Of a stretch of DNA of 64,000 nt, positions 12,121 to 27,100 are shown piece by piece; positions within the stretch are counted from its first letter, which is position 1, and each line of letters begins with the position of its first letter. The position numbers and the translations under genes were made by a program. The notes beneath the pieces were generated by a model, which was not told the DNA's origin, did not search any database, and saw only the letters and a list, made by a program, of their open reading frames with translations. Source of the DNA: Euonymus europaeus (lineage: Eukaryota; Streptophyta; Magnoliopsida; Celastrales; Celastraceae); the NCBI GenBank assembly GCA_963580455.1, contig OY756966.1, positions 16,495,001 through 16,559,000 on the forward strand, written 5' to 3'.

Positions 12121-15100
12121 ATGGACAAAACCGTTAAAAGCTCCTCCATAGAGAGAGTTGAGCAACTTCGAACTATCAAAATTGCTCGGGATAAACTTTT
12201 TATTGTTCTTCTATGTCAAATTTAACGAGTATAAGCTTCCTACATTATTTCAACGCCAAAACACCAACTTTCTATGATAAATAGACAAAACCGTTAAAAG
12301 CTCCTCCATAGAGAGAGTTGAGCAACTTCGGACTATCAAAGTTGCTCGGGATAGACTTTTTATTGTTCTTCTATCTCAAATTTTACGAGTATAAGCTTCC
12401 TACATTATTTCGATGCCAAAACACCAACTTTCTATGACAAATAGAGAAAATCGTTAAAAGCTCCACCATAGAAAGAGTTGAGCAACTTTGGACTATTAAA
12501 ATTGCTCGGGATAGACTTTTTATTGTTCTTCTATGTCAAATTTTACGAGTTTAAGCTTCCTACATTATTTCGATGCCAGAACACCAACTTTCTATGACAA
12601 ATGGACAAAACCGTTAAAAGCTCCACCATAGAAAGAGTTGAGCAACTTCGGACTATCAAAATTGCTCGGGATAGACTTTTTATTGTTCTTCTATGTCAAA
12701 TTAAACATGTATAAGCTTCCTACATTATTTCAATGCCAAAACACCAACTTTCTATGACAAATGGACAAAACCGTTAAAAGCTCCTCCCTAGAGAGAGTTG
12801 AGCAACTTCGGACTATCAAAGTTCCTCGGGATAGACTTTTTATTGTTCTTCAATGTCAAATTTTACGAGTATATGCTTCCTACATTATTTCGATGCCAAA
12901 GCACCAACTTTCCTTGACAAATAGATAAAATCGTTAAAAGCTCCACCATAGAAAGAGTTGAGCAACTTCGGACTATCAAAATTGCTCGGGATAGACTTTT
13001 TATTGTTCTTCTATGTCAAATTTTATGAGTATAAGCTTCCTACATTATTCCAAAACACCAACTTTCTATGACAAATATACAAAACCGTTAAAAGCCCCTC
13101 CACAGAGAGTTGAGCAACTTCGGACAATCAAAGTTGCTCGGGATAGACTTTTAATTGTTCTTCTATGTCAAACTTTACGAGTATAATCTTCCTACATTAT
13201 TTCAACGCCAAAACACCAACTTTCTATGACAAATGGACAAAACCGTTAAAAGCTCCTCCATGAAGAGAGTTGAGCAACTTCGGACTATCAAAATTGCTCG
13301 GGATAGACTTTTAATTGTTCTTCTATGTCAAATTTAACGAGTATAAGCTTCCTACATTATTTCAATGCCAAAACACCAACTTTCTATGATAAATAGACAA
13401 AACCGTTAAAAGCTCCTATATCGAGAGAGTTGAGCAACTTTGGACTATCAAAGTTGCTCGGGATAGACTTTTTATTGTTCTTCTATGTCAAATTTTACGA
13501 GTATAAGCTTCCTACATTATTTCGATGCCAAAACACCAACTTTCTATGACAAATAGATAAAATCGTAAACAGCTCCACCATAGAGAGAGTTGAGCAACTT
13601 CGGACCATCAAAATTGCTCGGGATAGACTTTTTATTGTTCTTCTATTTTAAATTTTACGAGTATAAGCATCCTACATTATTTCGATGCCAAAACACCAAC
13701 TTTCTATGACAAATAGAAAAAACCGTTAAAAGCTCCTCCATAGAGAGAGTTGAGCAACTTCGGACAATCAAAGTTGCTCGGGATAGACTTTTAATGGTTC
13801 TTCTATGTCAAATTTAATGAGTATAAGCTTCCAACATTATTTCAATGCCAAAACACCATGTTTCTATGACAAATAGACAAAACCGTTAAAAGCTCCTCCA
13901 TAGAGAGATTTGAGCATTTTCGGACTATCAAAGTTGCTTGGGATAGACTTTTTATTGTTCTTCAATGTCAAATTTTACGAGTATAAGCTTCCTACATTAT
14001 TTCGATGCCAAAACACCCACTTTCTATGACAAATAGATAAAATCATTAAAAGCTCCACCATAGAAAGAGTTGAGCAACTTCGGACTATCAAAGTTGCTCG
14101 GGATATACTTTTTATTGTTCTTCTATGTCAAATTTTACGAGTATAAGCTTCCTACATTATTTCAATGCCAAAACACCAACTTTCTATGACAAATGGACAA
14201 AACCGTTAAAAGCTCCTCCATAGAGAGAGTTGAGCAACTACGGACTATCAAAGTTGCTCGGGATAGACTTTTTATTGTTCTTCTATGTCAAATTTTACGA
14301 GTATAAACTTTCTACATTATTTCGATGCCAAAACACCAACTTTCTATGACAAATAGACAAAACCATTAAAAGCTCCTCCATAGAGAGAGTTGAGCAACTT
14401 CGGACAATCAAAGTTGATCGGGATAGACTTTTTATTGTTCTTCTATGTCAACTTTTACGAGTATAAGCTTCCTACATTATTTCGATGCCAAAACACCAAC
14501 TTTCCAGGACAACTGGACAAAACCGTTAAAAGCTCCTCCATAGAGAGAGTTCAGCAACTTCGAACTATCAAAATTGCTCGGGATAGACTTTTTATTGTTC
14601 TTCTATGTAAAATTTTACGAGTATAAGCTTCCTACATTATTTCGATGCCAAAACACCAACTTTCTATGACAAATGGACAAAACCGTTAAAAGCTGCTCCG
14701 TAGAGAGAGTCGAGGAACTTCGGACTATCAAAGTTGCTCGGGATAGACTTTTTATTGTTCTTCTATGTCAAATTTTACGAGTATAAGCTTCCTACATTAT
14801 TTTGATGCCAAAACACAAACTTTCTATGACAAATAGACAAAACCGTTAAAAGCTCCTCCATAGAGAGAGTTGAGCAACTTCGGACTATCAAAGTTGCTCG
14901 GGATACACTTTTTGTTGTTCTTTTATGTCAACTTTTACGAGTATAACCTTCCTACATTATTTCGATGCCAAAACACCAACTTTCTATGACAAATGGACAA
15001 AACGGTTAAAAGCTCCTCCATAGAGAGAGTTGAGCAACTACGGACTATCATAGTTGCTCGTGATAGACTTTTAATTGTTCTTCAATGTCAAATGTAACGA

Positions 15101-15900
15101 GTATAAGCTTCCTACATTATTTCAATGCCAAAACACCAACTTTCTATGACAAATAGACAAAACCGTTAAAAGCTCCTACATAGAGAGAGTTGAGCAACTT
15201 CGGACTATCAAAGTTGCTCGCGATATACTTTTTATTGTTCTTCTATGTCAAATTTTACGAGTATAAGCTTCCTACATTATTTCGATGCCAAAACACCAAC
15301 TTTCTATGACAAATAGATAAAATCGTTAAAAGCTCCACCATAGAAAGAGTTGAGCAACTTCGGACTATCAAAATTGCTCGGGATAGACTTTTGATTGTTC
15401 TTCAATGTCAAATGTAACGATTATAAGCTTCCTACATTATTTCAATGCCAAAACACCAACTTTCTATGACAAATTTACAAAACCGTTAAAAGCTCCTCCA
15501 TAGAGAGAGTTGAGCAACTTCGGACAATCAAAGTTGCTCGGGATAGACTTTTAATTGTTCTTCTATGTCAAACTTTACGAGTATAAGCTTATTACATTAT
15601 TTCAACGCCACAACACCAACTTTCTATGAAAAATGGACAAAACCGTTAAAAGCTCCTCCATAGAGAGAGTTGAGCAACTTCGGACTATCAAAATTGCTCG
15701 GGATAGACTTTTGATTGTTCTTCTATGTCAAATTTTACGAGTATAAGCTTCCTACATTATTTCGATGCCAAAACACCAACTTTCTATGACAAATGGACAA
15801 AACCGTTAAAAGCTCCTCCATAGAGAGAGTCGAGGAACTTCAGACTATCAATGTTGCTCGGGATAGACTTTTTATTGTTCTTCTATGTCAAATTTTACGA
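12121..15900 (+). repeat. Multi-kb satellite block, copy II
   Basis: This is the longest of the three related blocks. It keeps the two monomers (about 13920-14240, marked by GTTGCTTGGG and ACACCCACTTTC) that copy I lacks and copy III retains. Similarity to copy I stops near 15900, where CGATGCC replaces the TGATGCC marker found near 9385. Confidence 0.85.
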
Positions 15901-18900
15901 GTATAAGCTTCCTACATTATTTCGATGCCAAAACACCAACTTTCTATGAAAAATAGATAAAATCCTTAACAGCTCCACCATAGAAAGAGTTGAGCAACTT
16001 CGGACGATCAAAATTGCTCGGGATAGACTTTTTATTGTTCTTCTATGTCAAATTTTACGAGTATAAGCTTGCTACAATATTTCGATGCCAAAACACTAAC
16101 TTTCTATGACAAATGGACAAAACCGTTAAAAGCTCCTCCATAGAGAGAGTTGAGCAACTTCGGACAATCAAAGTTGCTCGGGATAGACTTTTAATTGTTC
16201 TTCTATGTCAAACTTTACGAGTATATGCTTCCTACATTATTTCGATGCCAAAACATCAACTTTCCAGGACAAATGGACAAAACCGTTAAAAGCTCCTCCA
16301 TAGAGAGAGTTGAGCAACTTCGAACTATCAAAATTGCTCGGGATAGACTTTTTATTGTTCTTCTATGTCAAATTTAACGAGTATAAGCTTCCTACATTAT
16401 TTTGATGCCAAAACACAAACTTTCTATGACAAATAGACAAAACCGTTAAAAGCTCCTCCATAGAGTGAGTTGAGCAACTTCGGACTATCAAAGTTGCTCG
16501 GGATAGACTTTTTGTTGTTCTTCTATGTCAACTTTTACGAGTATAACCTTCCTACATTATTTCGATGCCAAAACACCAAATTTCTATGACAAATGGACAA
16601 AACGGTTAAAAGCTCCTCCATAGAGAGAGCTGAGCAACTACGGACTATCAAAGTTGCTCGGGATAGACTTTTAATTGTTCTTCAATGTCAAATGTAACGA
16701 GTATAAGCTTCCTACATTATTTCAATGCCAAAACACCAACTTTCTATGACAAATAGACAAAACCGTTAAAAGCTCCTACATAGAGAGAGTTGAGCAACTT
16801 CGGACTATCAAAGTTGCTCGCGATATACTTTTTATTGTTCTTCTATGTCAATTTTTACGAGTATAAGCTTCCTACATTATTTCGATGCCAAAACACCAAC
16901 TTTCTATGACAAATAGATAAAATCGTTAAAAGTTCCACCATAGAAAGAGTTGAGCAACTTCGGACTATCAAAATTGCTCGGGATAGACTTTTTATTGTTC
17001 TTATATGTCAAATTTTATGAGTATAAGCTTCCTACATTATTCCAAAACACCAACTTTCTATGACAAATAGACAAAACCGTTAAAAGCTCCTCCATAGAGA
17101 GAGTTGAGCAACTTCGGACAATCAAAGTTGCTCGGGATAGACTTTTAATTGTTCTTCTATGTCAAACTTTACGAGTATAAGCTTATTACATTATTTCAAC
17201 GCCAAAACACCAACTTTCTATGACAAATGGACAAAACCGTTAAAAGCTCCTCCATAGAGAGAGTTGAGCAACTTCGGACTATCAAAATTGCTCAGGATAG
17301 ACTTTTGATTGTTCTTCTATGTCAAATTTTACGAGTATAGGCTTCCTACATTATTTCGATGCCAAAACACCAACTTTCTATGACAAATAGACAAAACCGT
17401 TAAAAGCTCCTCCATAGAAAGAGTTGAGCAACTACGGACTATCAAAGTTGCTCGGGATAGACTTTTAATTGTTCTTCTATGTAAAATTTAACGAGTATAA
17501 GCTTCCTACATTATTTCAATGCCAAAACACCAACTTTCTATGACAAATAGACAAAACCGTTAAAAGCTCCTCCATAGACAGAGTTGAGCAACTTCGGACA
17601 ATCAAAGTTGCTCGGGATAGACTTTTAATTGTTCTTCTATGTCAAACTTTACGAGTATAAGCTTCCTACATTATTTCAACGCCAAAACACCAACTTTCTA
17701 TGACAAATGGACAAAACCGTTAAATGCTCCTCCATAGAGAGAGTTGAGCAACTTCGGACTATCAAAATTGCTCGGGATAGACTTTTTATTGTTCTTCTAT
17801 GTCAAATTTAACGAGTATAAGATTCCTACATTATTTCAATGCAAAAACACCAACTTTCTACGACAAATAGACAAAACCGTTAAAAGCTCCTCCGTAGAGA
17901 GAGTTGAGCAACTTCGGACTATCAAAGTTGCTCGGGATAGACTTTTTATTGTTCTTCTATGTCAAATTTAACGAGTATAAGCTTCCTACATTATTTCGAT
18001 GCCAAAAAACCAACTTTCTATGAAAAATAGATAAAATCGTTAACAGCTCCACCATAGAAAGAGTTGAGCAACTTCGGACTATCAAAATTGCTCGGGATAG
18101 ACTTTTTATTGTTCTTCTATGTCAAATTTTACGAGTATAAGCTTGCTACAATATTTCGATGCCAAAACACTAACTTTCTATGACAAATGGACAAAACCGT
18201 TAAAAGCTCCTCCATAGAGAGAGTTGAGCAACTTCGGACAATCAAAGTTGCTCGGGATAGACTTTTAATTGTTCTTCTATGTCAAACTTTACGAGTATAA
18301 GCTTCCTACATTATTTCGATGCCAAAACATCAACTTTCCAGGACAAATGGACAAAACCGTTAAAAGCTCCTCCATAGAGAGAGTTGAGCAACTTCGAACT
18401 ATCAAAATTGCTCGGGATAGACTTTTTATTGTTCTTCTATGTCAAATTTAACGAGTATAAGCTTCCTACATTATTTCAATGCCAAAACACCAACTTTCTA
18501 TGACAAATAGACAAAACCGTTAAAAGCTCCTCCATAGAGAGAGTTGAGCAACTTCGGACTATCAAAGTTGCTCGGGATAGACTTTTTGTTGTTCTTCTCT
18601 GTCAAATTTTACGAGTATAAGCTTCCTACATTATTTCGATGCCAAAACACCAACTTTCTATGACAAATAGAGAAAATCGTTACAAGCTTCACCATAGAAA
18701 GAGTTGAGCAACTTTGGACTATCAAAATTGCTCGGGATAGACTTTTTATTGTTCTTCTATGTCAAATTTTACGAGTTTAAGCTTCCTACATTATTTCGAT
18801 GCCAGAACACCAACTTTCTATGACAAATGGTCAAAACCGTTGAAAGCTCCTCCATAGAGAGAGTTGAGCAACTACGGACTATCAAAGTTGCTCGGGATAG

Positions 18901-20459
18901 ACTTTTAATGGTTCTTCTATGTCAAATTTTACGAGTATAAGCTTCCTACATTATTTCGATGCGAAAACACCAACTTTCTATGACAAATGGACAAAACCGT
19001 TAAAAGCTCCTCCATAGAGAGAGTTGAGCAACTTCGGACTATCAAAGTAGCTCGGGATAGACTTTTTATTGTTCTTTTATGTCAAATTTTACGAGTATAA
19101 GCTTCCTACATTATTTCGATGCCAAAACACCAACTTTCTATGACAAATAGATAAAATCGTTAAAAGCTCCTCCATAGAGAGAGTTGAGCCACTTCGGACT
19201 ATCAAAGTTGCTCGGGAGAGACTTTTTATTGTTCTTCTATGTCAAATTTTACGAGTATAAGCTTCCTACATTATTTCGATGCCAAAACACCAACTTTCTA
19301 TGACAAATAGATAAAATCGTTAAAAGCTCCACCATATAAAGAGTTGAGCAACTTCGGACTATAAAAATTGCTCGGGATAGACTTTTTATTGTTCTTTTAT
19401 GTCAAATTTTACGAGTTTAAGTTTCCTACATTATTTCGATGCCAAAACACCAACTTTCTATGACAAATGGACAAAACCGTTAAAAGCTCCACCATAGAGA
19501 GAGTTGAGCAACTTCGGACTATCAAAGTTGCTCGGGATAGGCTTTTTATTGTTCTTCTATGTCAAATTTTACGAGTATAAGCTTCCTACATTATTTCGAT
19601 GCCAAAACACCAACTTTCTATGACAAATGGACAAAACCGTTAAAAGCTTCTCCATAGAGAGAGTTGAGCAACTACGGACTGTCAAAGTTGCTCGGGATAG
19701 ACTTTTAATGGTTCTTCTATGTCAAATTTTACGAGTATAAGCTTCTTACATTATTTCGATGCCAAAACACCAACTTTCTATGACAAATGGACAAAACCGT
19801 TAAAAGCTCCTCCATAGAGAGGGTTGAGCAACTTCGGACTGTGAAAGTTGCTCGGGATAGACTTTTTATTGTTCTTCTATGTCAAATTTTACGTGTATAA
19901 GCTTCCTACATTATTTCGATGCCAAAACACCAACTTTCTATGACAAAAAGACAAAACCGTTAAAAGCTCCGCCATAGAGAGAATTGAGCAACTTCGGACT
20001 ATCAAAGTTGCTCGGGATAGACTTTTTATTGTTCTTCTATGTCAAATTTTATGAGTATAAGCTTCCTTCATTATTTCGATGCCAAAACACCAACTTTCTT
20101 TGACAAATAGATAAAATCGTTAAAAGCTCCTCCATAGAGAGAGTTGAGCAACTACGGACTATCAAAGTTGCTCGGGATAGACTTTTAATTGTTCTTCTAT
20201 GTCAAATTTAACGAGTATAAGCTTCCTACATTATTTCAATGCCAAAACACTAACTTTCTATGATAAATAGACAAAACCGTTAAAAGCTCCTCCATAGAGA
20301 GAGTTGAGCAACTTCGGACTATCAAAGTTGCTCGGGATAGACTTTTTATTGTTCTTCTATGTCAAATTTTACGAGTATAAGCTTCCTACATTATTTCGAT
20401 TCCAAAACACCAACTTTCTATGACAAATAGATAAAATCGTTAACAGCTCCACCATAGAA
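15901..20459 (+). repeat. Satellite segment with a 2074-bp offset duplication
   Basis: About 440 bp at 15940-16380 recurs at 18014-18454, an offset of 2074 bp (13 monomers minus 6 bp). Both copies share the rare GCTTGCTACAATATTT and AAACATCAACTTTCC variants. The rest is mixed monomers; a 154-bp monomer is near 17041. Confidence 0.75.
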
Positions 20460-22379
20460 AGAGTTGAGCAACTTCGGACTATCAAAATTGCTCGGGGTAG
20501 ACTTTTTATTGTTCTTCTATGTCAACTTTTACGAGTATAAGCTTCCTACATTATTTCGATGCCAAAACACCAACTTTCCAGGACAAATGGACAAAACCGT
20601 TAAAAGCTCCTCCATAGAGAGAGTTGAGCAACTTCGAACTATCAAAATTGCTCGGGATAAACTTTTTATTGTTCTTCTATGTCAAATTTAACGAGTATAA
20701 GCTTTCTACATTATTTCAACGCCAAAACACCAACTTTCTATTATAAATAGACAAAACCGTTAAAAGCTCCCCCATAGAGAGAGTTGAGCAACTTCGGACT
20801 ATCAAAGTTGCTCGGGATAGACTTTTTATTGTTCTTCTATCTCAAATTTTACGAGTATAAGCTTCCTACATTATTTCGATGCCAAAACACCAACTTTCTA
20901 TGACAAATAGAGAAAATCGTTAAAAGCTCCACCATAGAAAGAGTTGAGCAACTTTGGACTATTAAAATTGCTCGGGATAGACTTTTTATTGTTCTTCTAT
21001 TTCAAATTTTACGAGTTTAAGCTTCCTACATTATTTCGATGCCAGAACACCAACTTTCTATGACAAATGGACAATACCGTTAAAAGCTCCACCATAGAAA
21101 GAGTTGAGCAACTTCGGACTATCAAAATTGCTCGGGACAGACTTTTTATTGTTCTTCTATGTCAAATTAAACGAGTATAAGCTTCCTACATTATTTCAAT
21201 GCCAAAACACCAACTTTCTATGACAAATGGACAAAACCATTAAAAGCTCCTCCATAGAGAGAGTTGAGCAACTTCGGACTATCAAAGTTCCTCGGGATAG
21301 ACTTTTTATTGTTCTTCAATGTCAAATTTTACGAGTATATGCTTCCTACATTATTTCGATGCCAAAACACCAACTTTCTATGACAAATAGATAAAATCGT
21401 TAAAAGCTCCACCATAGAAAGAGTTGAGCAACTTCGGACTATCAAAATTGCTCGGGATAGACTTTTTATTGTTCTTCTATGTCAACTTTTACGAGTATAA
21501 GCTTCCTACATTATTTCGATGCCAAAACACCAACTTTCCAGGACAAATGGACAAAACCGTTAAAAGTTCCTCCATAGAGAGAGTTGAGCAACTTCGAACT
21601 ATCAAAATTGCTCGGGATAAACTTTTTATTGTTCTTCTATGTCAAATTTAACGAGTATAAGCTTTCTACATTATTTCAACGCCAAAACACCAACTTTCTA
21701 TGATAAATAGACAAAACCGTTAAAAGCTCCCCCATAGAGAGAGTTGAGCAACTTCGGACTATCAAAGTTGCTCGGGATAGACTTTTTATTGTTCTTCTAT
21801 CTCAAATTTTACGAGTATAAGCTTCCTACATTATTTCGATGCCAAAACACCAACTTTCTATGACAAATAGAGAAAATCGTTAAAAGCTCCACCATAGAAA
21901 GAGTTGAGCAACTTTGGACTATTAAAATTGCTCGGGATAGACTTTTTATTGTTCTTCTATTTCAAATTTTACGAGTTTAAGCTTCCTACATTATTTCGAT
22001 GCCAGAACACCAACTTTCTATGACAAATGGACAATACCGTCAAAAGCTCCATCATAGAAAGAGTTGAGCAACTTCGGACTATCAAAATTGCTCGGGACAG
22101 ACTTTTTATTGTTCTTCTATGTCAAATTAAACGAGTATAAGCTTCCTACATTATTTCAATGCCAAAACACCAACTTTCTATGACAAATGGACAAAACCGT
22201 TAAAAGCTCCTCCATAGAGAGAGTTGAGCAACTTCGGACTATCAAAGTTCCTCGGGATAGACTTTTTATTGTTCTTCAATGTCAAATTTTACGAGTATAT
22301 GCTTCCTACATTATTTCGATGCCAAAACACCAACTTTCTATGACAAATAGATAAAATCGTTAAAAGCTCCACCATAGAA
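20460..22379 (+). repeat. Tandem pair of 960-bp (6-monomer) higher-order repeats
   Basis: The unit 20460-21419 is repeated at 21420-22379 with few differences. Shared markers in order are: a CCAGGACAAATGG monomer, GCTTTCTACA with CAACGCC, CTATCTCAAA, AGAGAAAATCG, GACTATTAAA with GAGTTTAAGC and GCCAGAAC, ATTAAACGAG, and GTTCCTCGGG with GTATATGC. Related single units lie near 6.1-6.8, 12.1-13.1 and 24.2-24.9 kb. Confidence 0.88.
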
Positions 22380-24130
22380 AGAGTTGAGCAACTTCGGACT
22401 ATCAAAATTGCTCGGGATAGACTTTTTATTGTTCTTCTATGTCAAATTTTATGAGTATAAGCTTCCTACATTATTCCAAAACACCAACTTTCTATGACAA
22501 ATAGACAAAACCGTTAAAAGCTCCTCCACAGAGAGAGTTGAGCAACTTCGGACAATCAAAGTTGCTCGGGATAGACTTTTAATTGTTCTTCTATGTCAAA
22601 CTTTACGAGTATAAGCTTCCTACATTATTTCAACGCCAAAACACCAACTTTCTATGACAAATGGACAAAATCGTTAAAAGCTCCTCCATGAAGAGAGTTG
22701 AGCAACTTCGGACTATCAAAATTGCTCGGGATAGACTTTTAATTGTTCTTCTATGTCAAATTTTACGAGTATAAGCTTCCTACATTATCTCGATGCCAAA
22801 ACACCAACTTTCTATGACAAATGGACAAAACCGTTAAAAGCACCTCCATAGAAAGAGTTGAGCAACTACGGACTATCAAAGTTGCTCGGGATAGACTTCT
22901 AATTGTTCTTCTATGTCAAATTTAACGAGTATAAGCTTCCTACATTATTTCAATGCCAAAACACCAACTTTCTATGATAAATAGACAAAACCGTTAAAAG
23001 CTCCTATATCGAGAGAGTTGAGCAACTTCGGACTATCAAAGTTGCTCGGGATAGACTTTTTATTGTTCTTCTATGTCAAATTTTACGAGTATAAGCTTCC
23101 TACATTATTTCGATGACAAAACACCAACTTTCTATGACAAATAGATAAAATCGTAAACAGCTCCACCATAGAGAGAGTTGAGCAACTTCGGACAATCAAA
23201 ATTGCTCGGGATAGACTTTTTATTGTTCTTCTATTTTAAATTTTACGAGTATAAGCTTCCTACATTATTTCGATTCCAAAACACCAACTTTCTATGACAA
23301 ATAGACAAACCCGTTAAAAGCTCCTCCATAGAGAGAGTTGAGCAACTTCGGACAATCAAAGTTGCTCGGGATAGACTTTTAATGGTTCTTCTATGTCAAA
23401 TTTAATGAGTATAAGCTTCCTACATTATTTCAATGCCAAAACACCATGTTTCTATGACAAATAGACAAAACCGTTAAAAGCTCCTCCATAGAGAGAGTTG
23501 AGCAACTTCGGACTATCAAAGTTGCTTGGGATAGACTTTTTATTGTTCTTCAATGTCAAATTTTACGAGTATAAGCTTCCTACATTATTTCGATGCCAAA
23601 ACACCCACTTTCTATGACAAATAGATAAAATCGTTAAAAGCTCCACCATAGAAAGAGTTGAGCAACTTCGGACTATCAAAGTTGCTCGGGATATACTTTT
23701 TATTGTTCTTCTATGTCAAATTTTACGAGTATAAGCTTCCTACATTATTTCAATGCCAAAACACCAACTTTCTATGACAAATGGACAAAACCGTTAAAAG
23801 CTCCTCCATAGAGAGAGTTGAGCAACTACGGACTATCAAAGTTGCTCGGGATAGACTTTTTATTGTTCTTCTATGTCAAATTTTACGAGTATAAGCTTCC
23901 TACATTATTTCGATGCCAAAACACCAACTTTCTATGACAAATAGACAAAACCGTTAAAAGCTCCTCCATAGAGAGAGTTGAGCAACTTCGGACAATCAAA
24001 GTTGATCGGGATAGACTTTTTATTGTTCTTCTATGTCAACTTTTACGAGTATAAGCTTCCTACATTATTTCGATGCCAAAACACCAACTTTTCCAGGACA
24101 ACTGGACAAAACCGTTAAAAGCTCCTCCAT
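21560..24130 (+). repeat. Multi-kb satellite block, copy III (shorter)
   Basis: The block repeats the marker order of copy II at an offset near 9590 bp: ATTAAACGAG, GTTCCTCGGG, the 154-bp monomer, TCCATGAAGAG, GCTCCTATATCGAG, ACACCATGTTTC, GTTGCTTGGG, ACACCCACTTTC and GTTGATCGGG. It contains one extra monomer near 22760-22920 and ends near 24130. Confidence 0.8.
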
Positions 24131-27100
24131 AGAGAGAGTTGAGCAACTACGGACTATCAAAGTTGCTCGGGATAGACTTTTTATTGTTCTTCTATGTCAA
24201 ATTTTACGAGTATAAGCTTCCTACATTATTTCGATGCCAAAACACCAACTTTCTATGACAAATAGAGAAAATCGTTAAAAGCTCCACCATAGACAGAGTT
24301 GAGCAACTTTGGACTATTAAAATTGCTCGGGATAGACTTTTTATTGTTCTTCTATGTCAAATTTTATGAGTTTAAGCTTCCTACATTATTTCGATGCTAG
24401 AACACCAACTTTCTATGACAAATGGACAAAACCGTTAAAAGCTCCACCATAGAAAGAGTTGAGCAACTTCGGACTATCAAAATTGCTCGGGATAGACTTT
24501 TTATTGTTCTTCTATGTCAAATTAAACGAGTATAAGCTTCCTACATTATTTCAATGCCAAAACACCAACTTTCTATGACAAATGGACAAAACCGTTAAAA
24601 GCTCCTCCATAGAGAGAGTTGAGCAACTTCGAACTATCAAAGTTCCTCGGGATAGACTTTTTATTGTTCTTCAATGTCAAAGTTTACGAGTATATGCTTC
24701 CTACATTATTTCGATGCCAAAACACCAACTTTCTATGACAAATAGATAAAATCGTTAAAAGCTCCACCATAGAAAGAGTTGAGCAACTTCGGACTATCAA
24801 AATTGCTCGGGATAGACTTTTTATTGTTCTTCTATGTAAAATTTTATGAGTATAAGCTTCCTACATTATTCCAAAACACCAACTTTCTATGACAAATAGA
24901 CAAAACCGTTAAAAGCTCCTCCACAGAGAGAGTTGAGCAACTTCGGACAATCAAAGTTGCTCGGGATAGACTTTTTATTGTTCTTCTATGTAAAATTTTA
25001 CGAGTATAAGCTTCCTACATTATTTCGATGCCAAAACACCAACTTTCTATGACAAATGGACAAAACCGTTAAAAGCTCCTCCATAGAGAGAGTCGAGGAA
25101 CTTCGGACTATCAAAGTTGCTCGGGATAGACTTTTTATTGTTCTTCTATGTCAAATTTTACGAGTATAAGCTTCCTACATTATTTTGATGCCAAAACACA
25201 AACTTTCTATGACAAATAGACAAAACCGTTAAAAGCTCCTCCATAGAGAGAGTTGAGCAACTTCGGACTATCAAAGTTGCTCGGGATAGACTTTTTGTTG
25301 TTCTTCTATGTCAACTTTTACGAGTATAACCTTCCTACATTATTTCGATGCCAAAACACCAACTTTCTATGACAAATGGACAAAACAATTAAAAGCTCCT
25401 CCATAGAGAGAGTTGAGCAACTACGGACTATCAAAGTTGCTCGGGATAGAATTTTAATTGTTCTTCAATGTCAAATGTAACGAGTATAAGCTTCCTACAT
25501 TATTTCAATGCGAAAACACCAACTTTCTATGACAAATAGACAAAACCGTTAAAAGCTCCTACATAGAGAGAGTTGAGCAACTTCGGACTAGCAAAGTTGC
25601 TCGCGATATACTTTTTATTGTTCTTCTATGTCAAATTTTACGAGTATAAGCTTCCTACATTATTTCGATGCCAAAACACCAACTTTCTATGACAAATAGA
25701 TAAAATCGTTAAAAGCTCCACCATAGAAAGAGTTGAGCAACTTCGGACTATCGAAATTGCTCGGGATAGACTTTTTATTGTTCTTATATGTCAAATTTTA
25801 TGAGTATAAGCTTCCTACATTATTCCAAAACACCAACTTTCTATGACAAATAGACAAAACCGTTAAAAGCTCCTCCATAGAGAGAGTTGAGCAACTTCGG
25901 ACAATCAAAGTTGCTCGGGATAGACTTTTAATTGTTCTTCTATGTCGAACTTTACGAGTATAAGCTTATTACATTATTTCAACGCCAAAACACCAACTTT
26001 CTATGACAAATAAACAAAACCGTTAAAAGCTCCTCCATAGAGAGAGTTGAGCAACTTCGGACTATCAAAATTGCTCGGGATAGACTTTTGATTGTTCTTC
26101 TATGTCAAATTTTACGAGTATAAGCTTCCTACATTATTTCGATGCCAAAACACCAACTTTCTATGACAAATGGACAAAACCGTTAAAAGCTCCTCCATAG
26201 AAAGAGTTGAGCAACTACGGACTATCAAAGTTGCTCGAGATAGACTTTTAATTGTTCTTCTATGTCAAATTTAACGAGTATAAGCTTCCTACATTATTTC
26301 AATGCCAAAACACCAACTTTCTATGACAAATAGACAAAACCGTTAAAAGCTCCTCCATAGACAGAGTTGAGCAACTTCGGACAATCAAAGTTGCTCGGGA
26401 TAGACTTTTAATTGTTCTTCTATGTCAAACTTTACGAGTATAAGCTTCCTACATTATTTCAACGCCAAAACACCAACTTTCTATGACAAATGGACAAAAC
26501 CGTTAAAAGCTCCTCCATAGAGAGAGTTGAGCAACTTCGGACTATCAAAATTGCTCGGGATAGACTTTTAATTGTTCTTTTATGTCAAATTTTATGAGTA
26601 TAAGCTTCCTACATTATTTCGATGCCAAAACACCAACTTTCTATGACAAATGGACAAAACCGTTAAAGGCTCCTCCATAGAGCGAGTTGAGCAACTATGG
26701 ACTATCAAAGTTGCTCGGGATAGACTTTTAATGGTTCTTCTATGTCAAATTTAACGAGTATAAGCTTCCTACATTATTTCAATGCCAAAACACCAACTTT
26801 CTATGACAAATTTACAAAACCGTTAAAAGCTCCTCCATAGAGAGAGTTGAGCAACTTCGGACAATCAAAGTTGCTCGGGATAGACTTTTAATTGTTCTTC
26901 TATGTCAAACTTTACGAGTATAAGCTTATTACATTATTTCAATGCCAAAACACCATGTTTCTATGACAAATAGACAAAACCGTTAAAAGCTCCTCCATAG
27001 AGAGAGTTGAGCAACTTCGGACTATCAAAATTGCTCGGGATAGACTTTTGATTGTTCTTCTATGTCAAATTTTACGAGTATAAGCTTCCTACATTATTTC

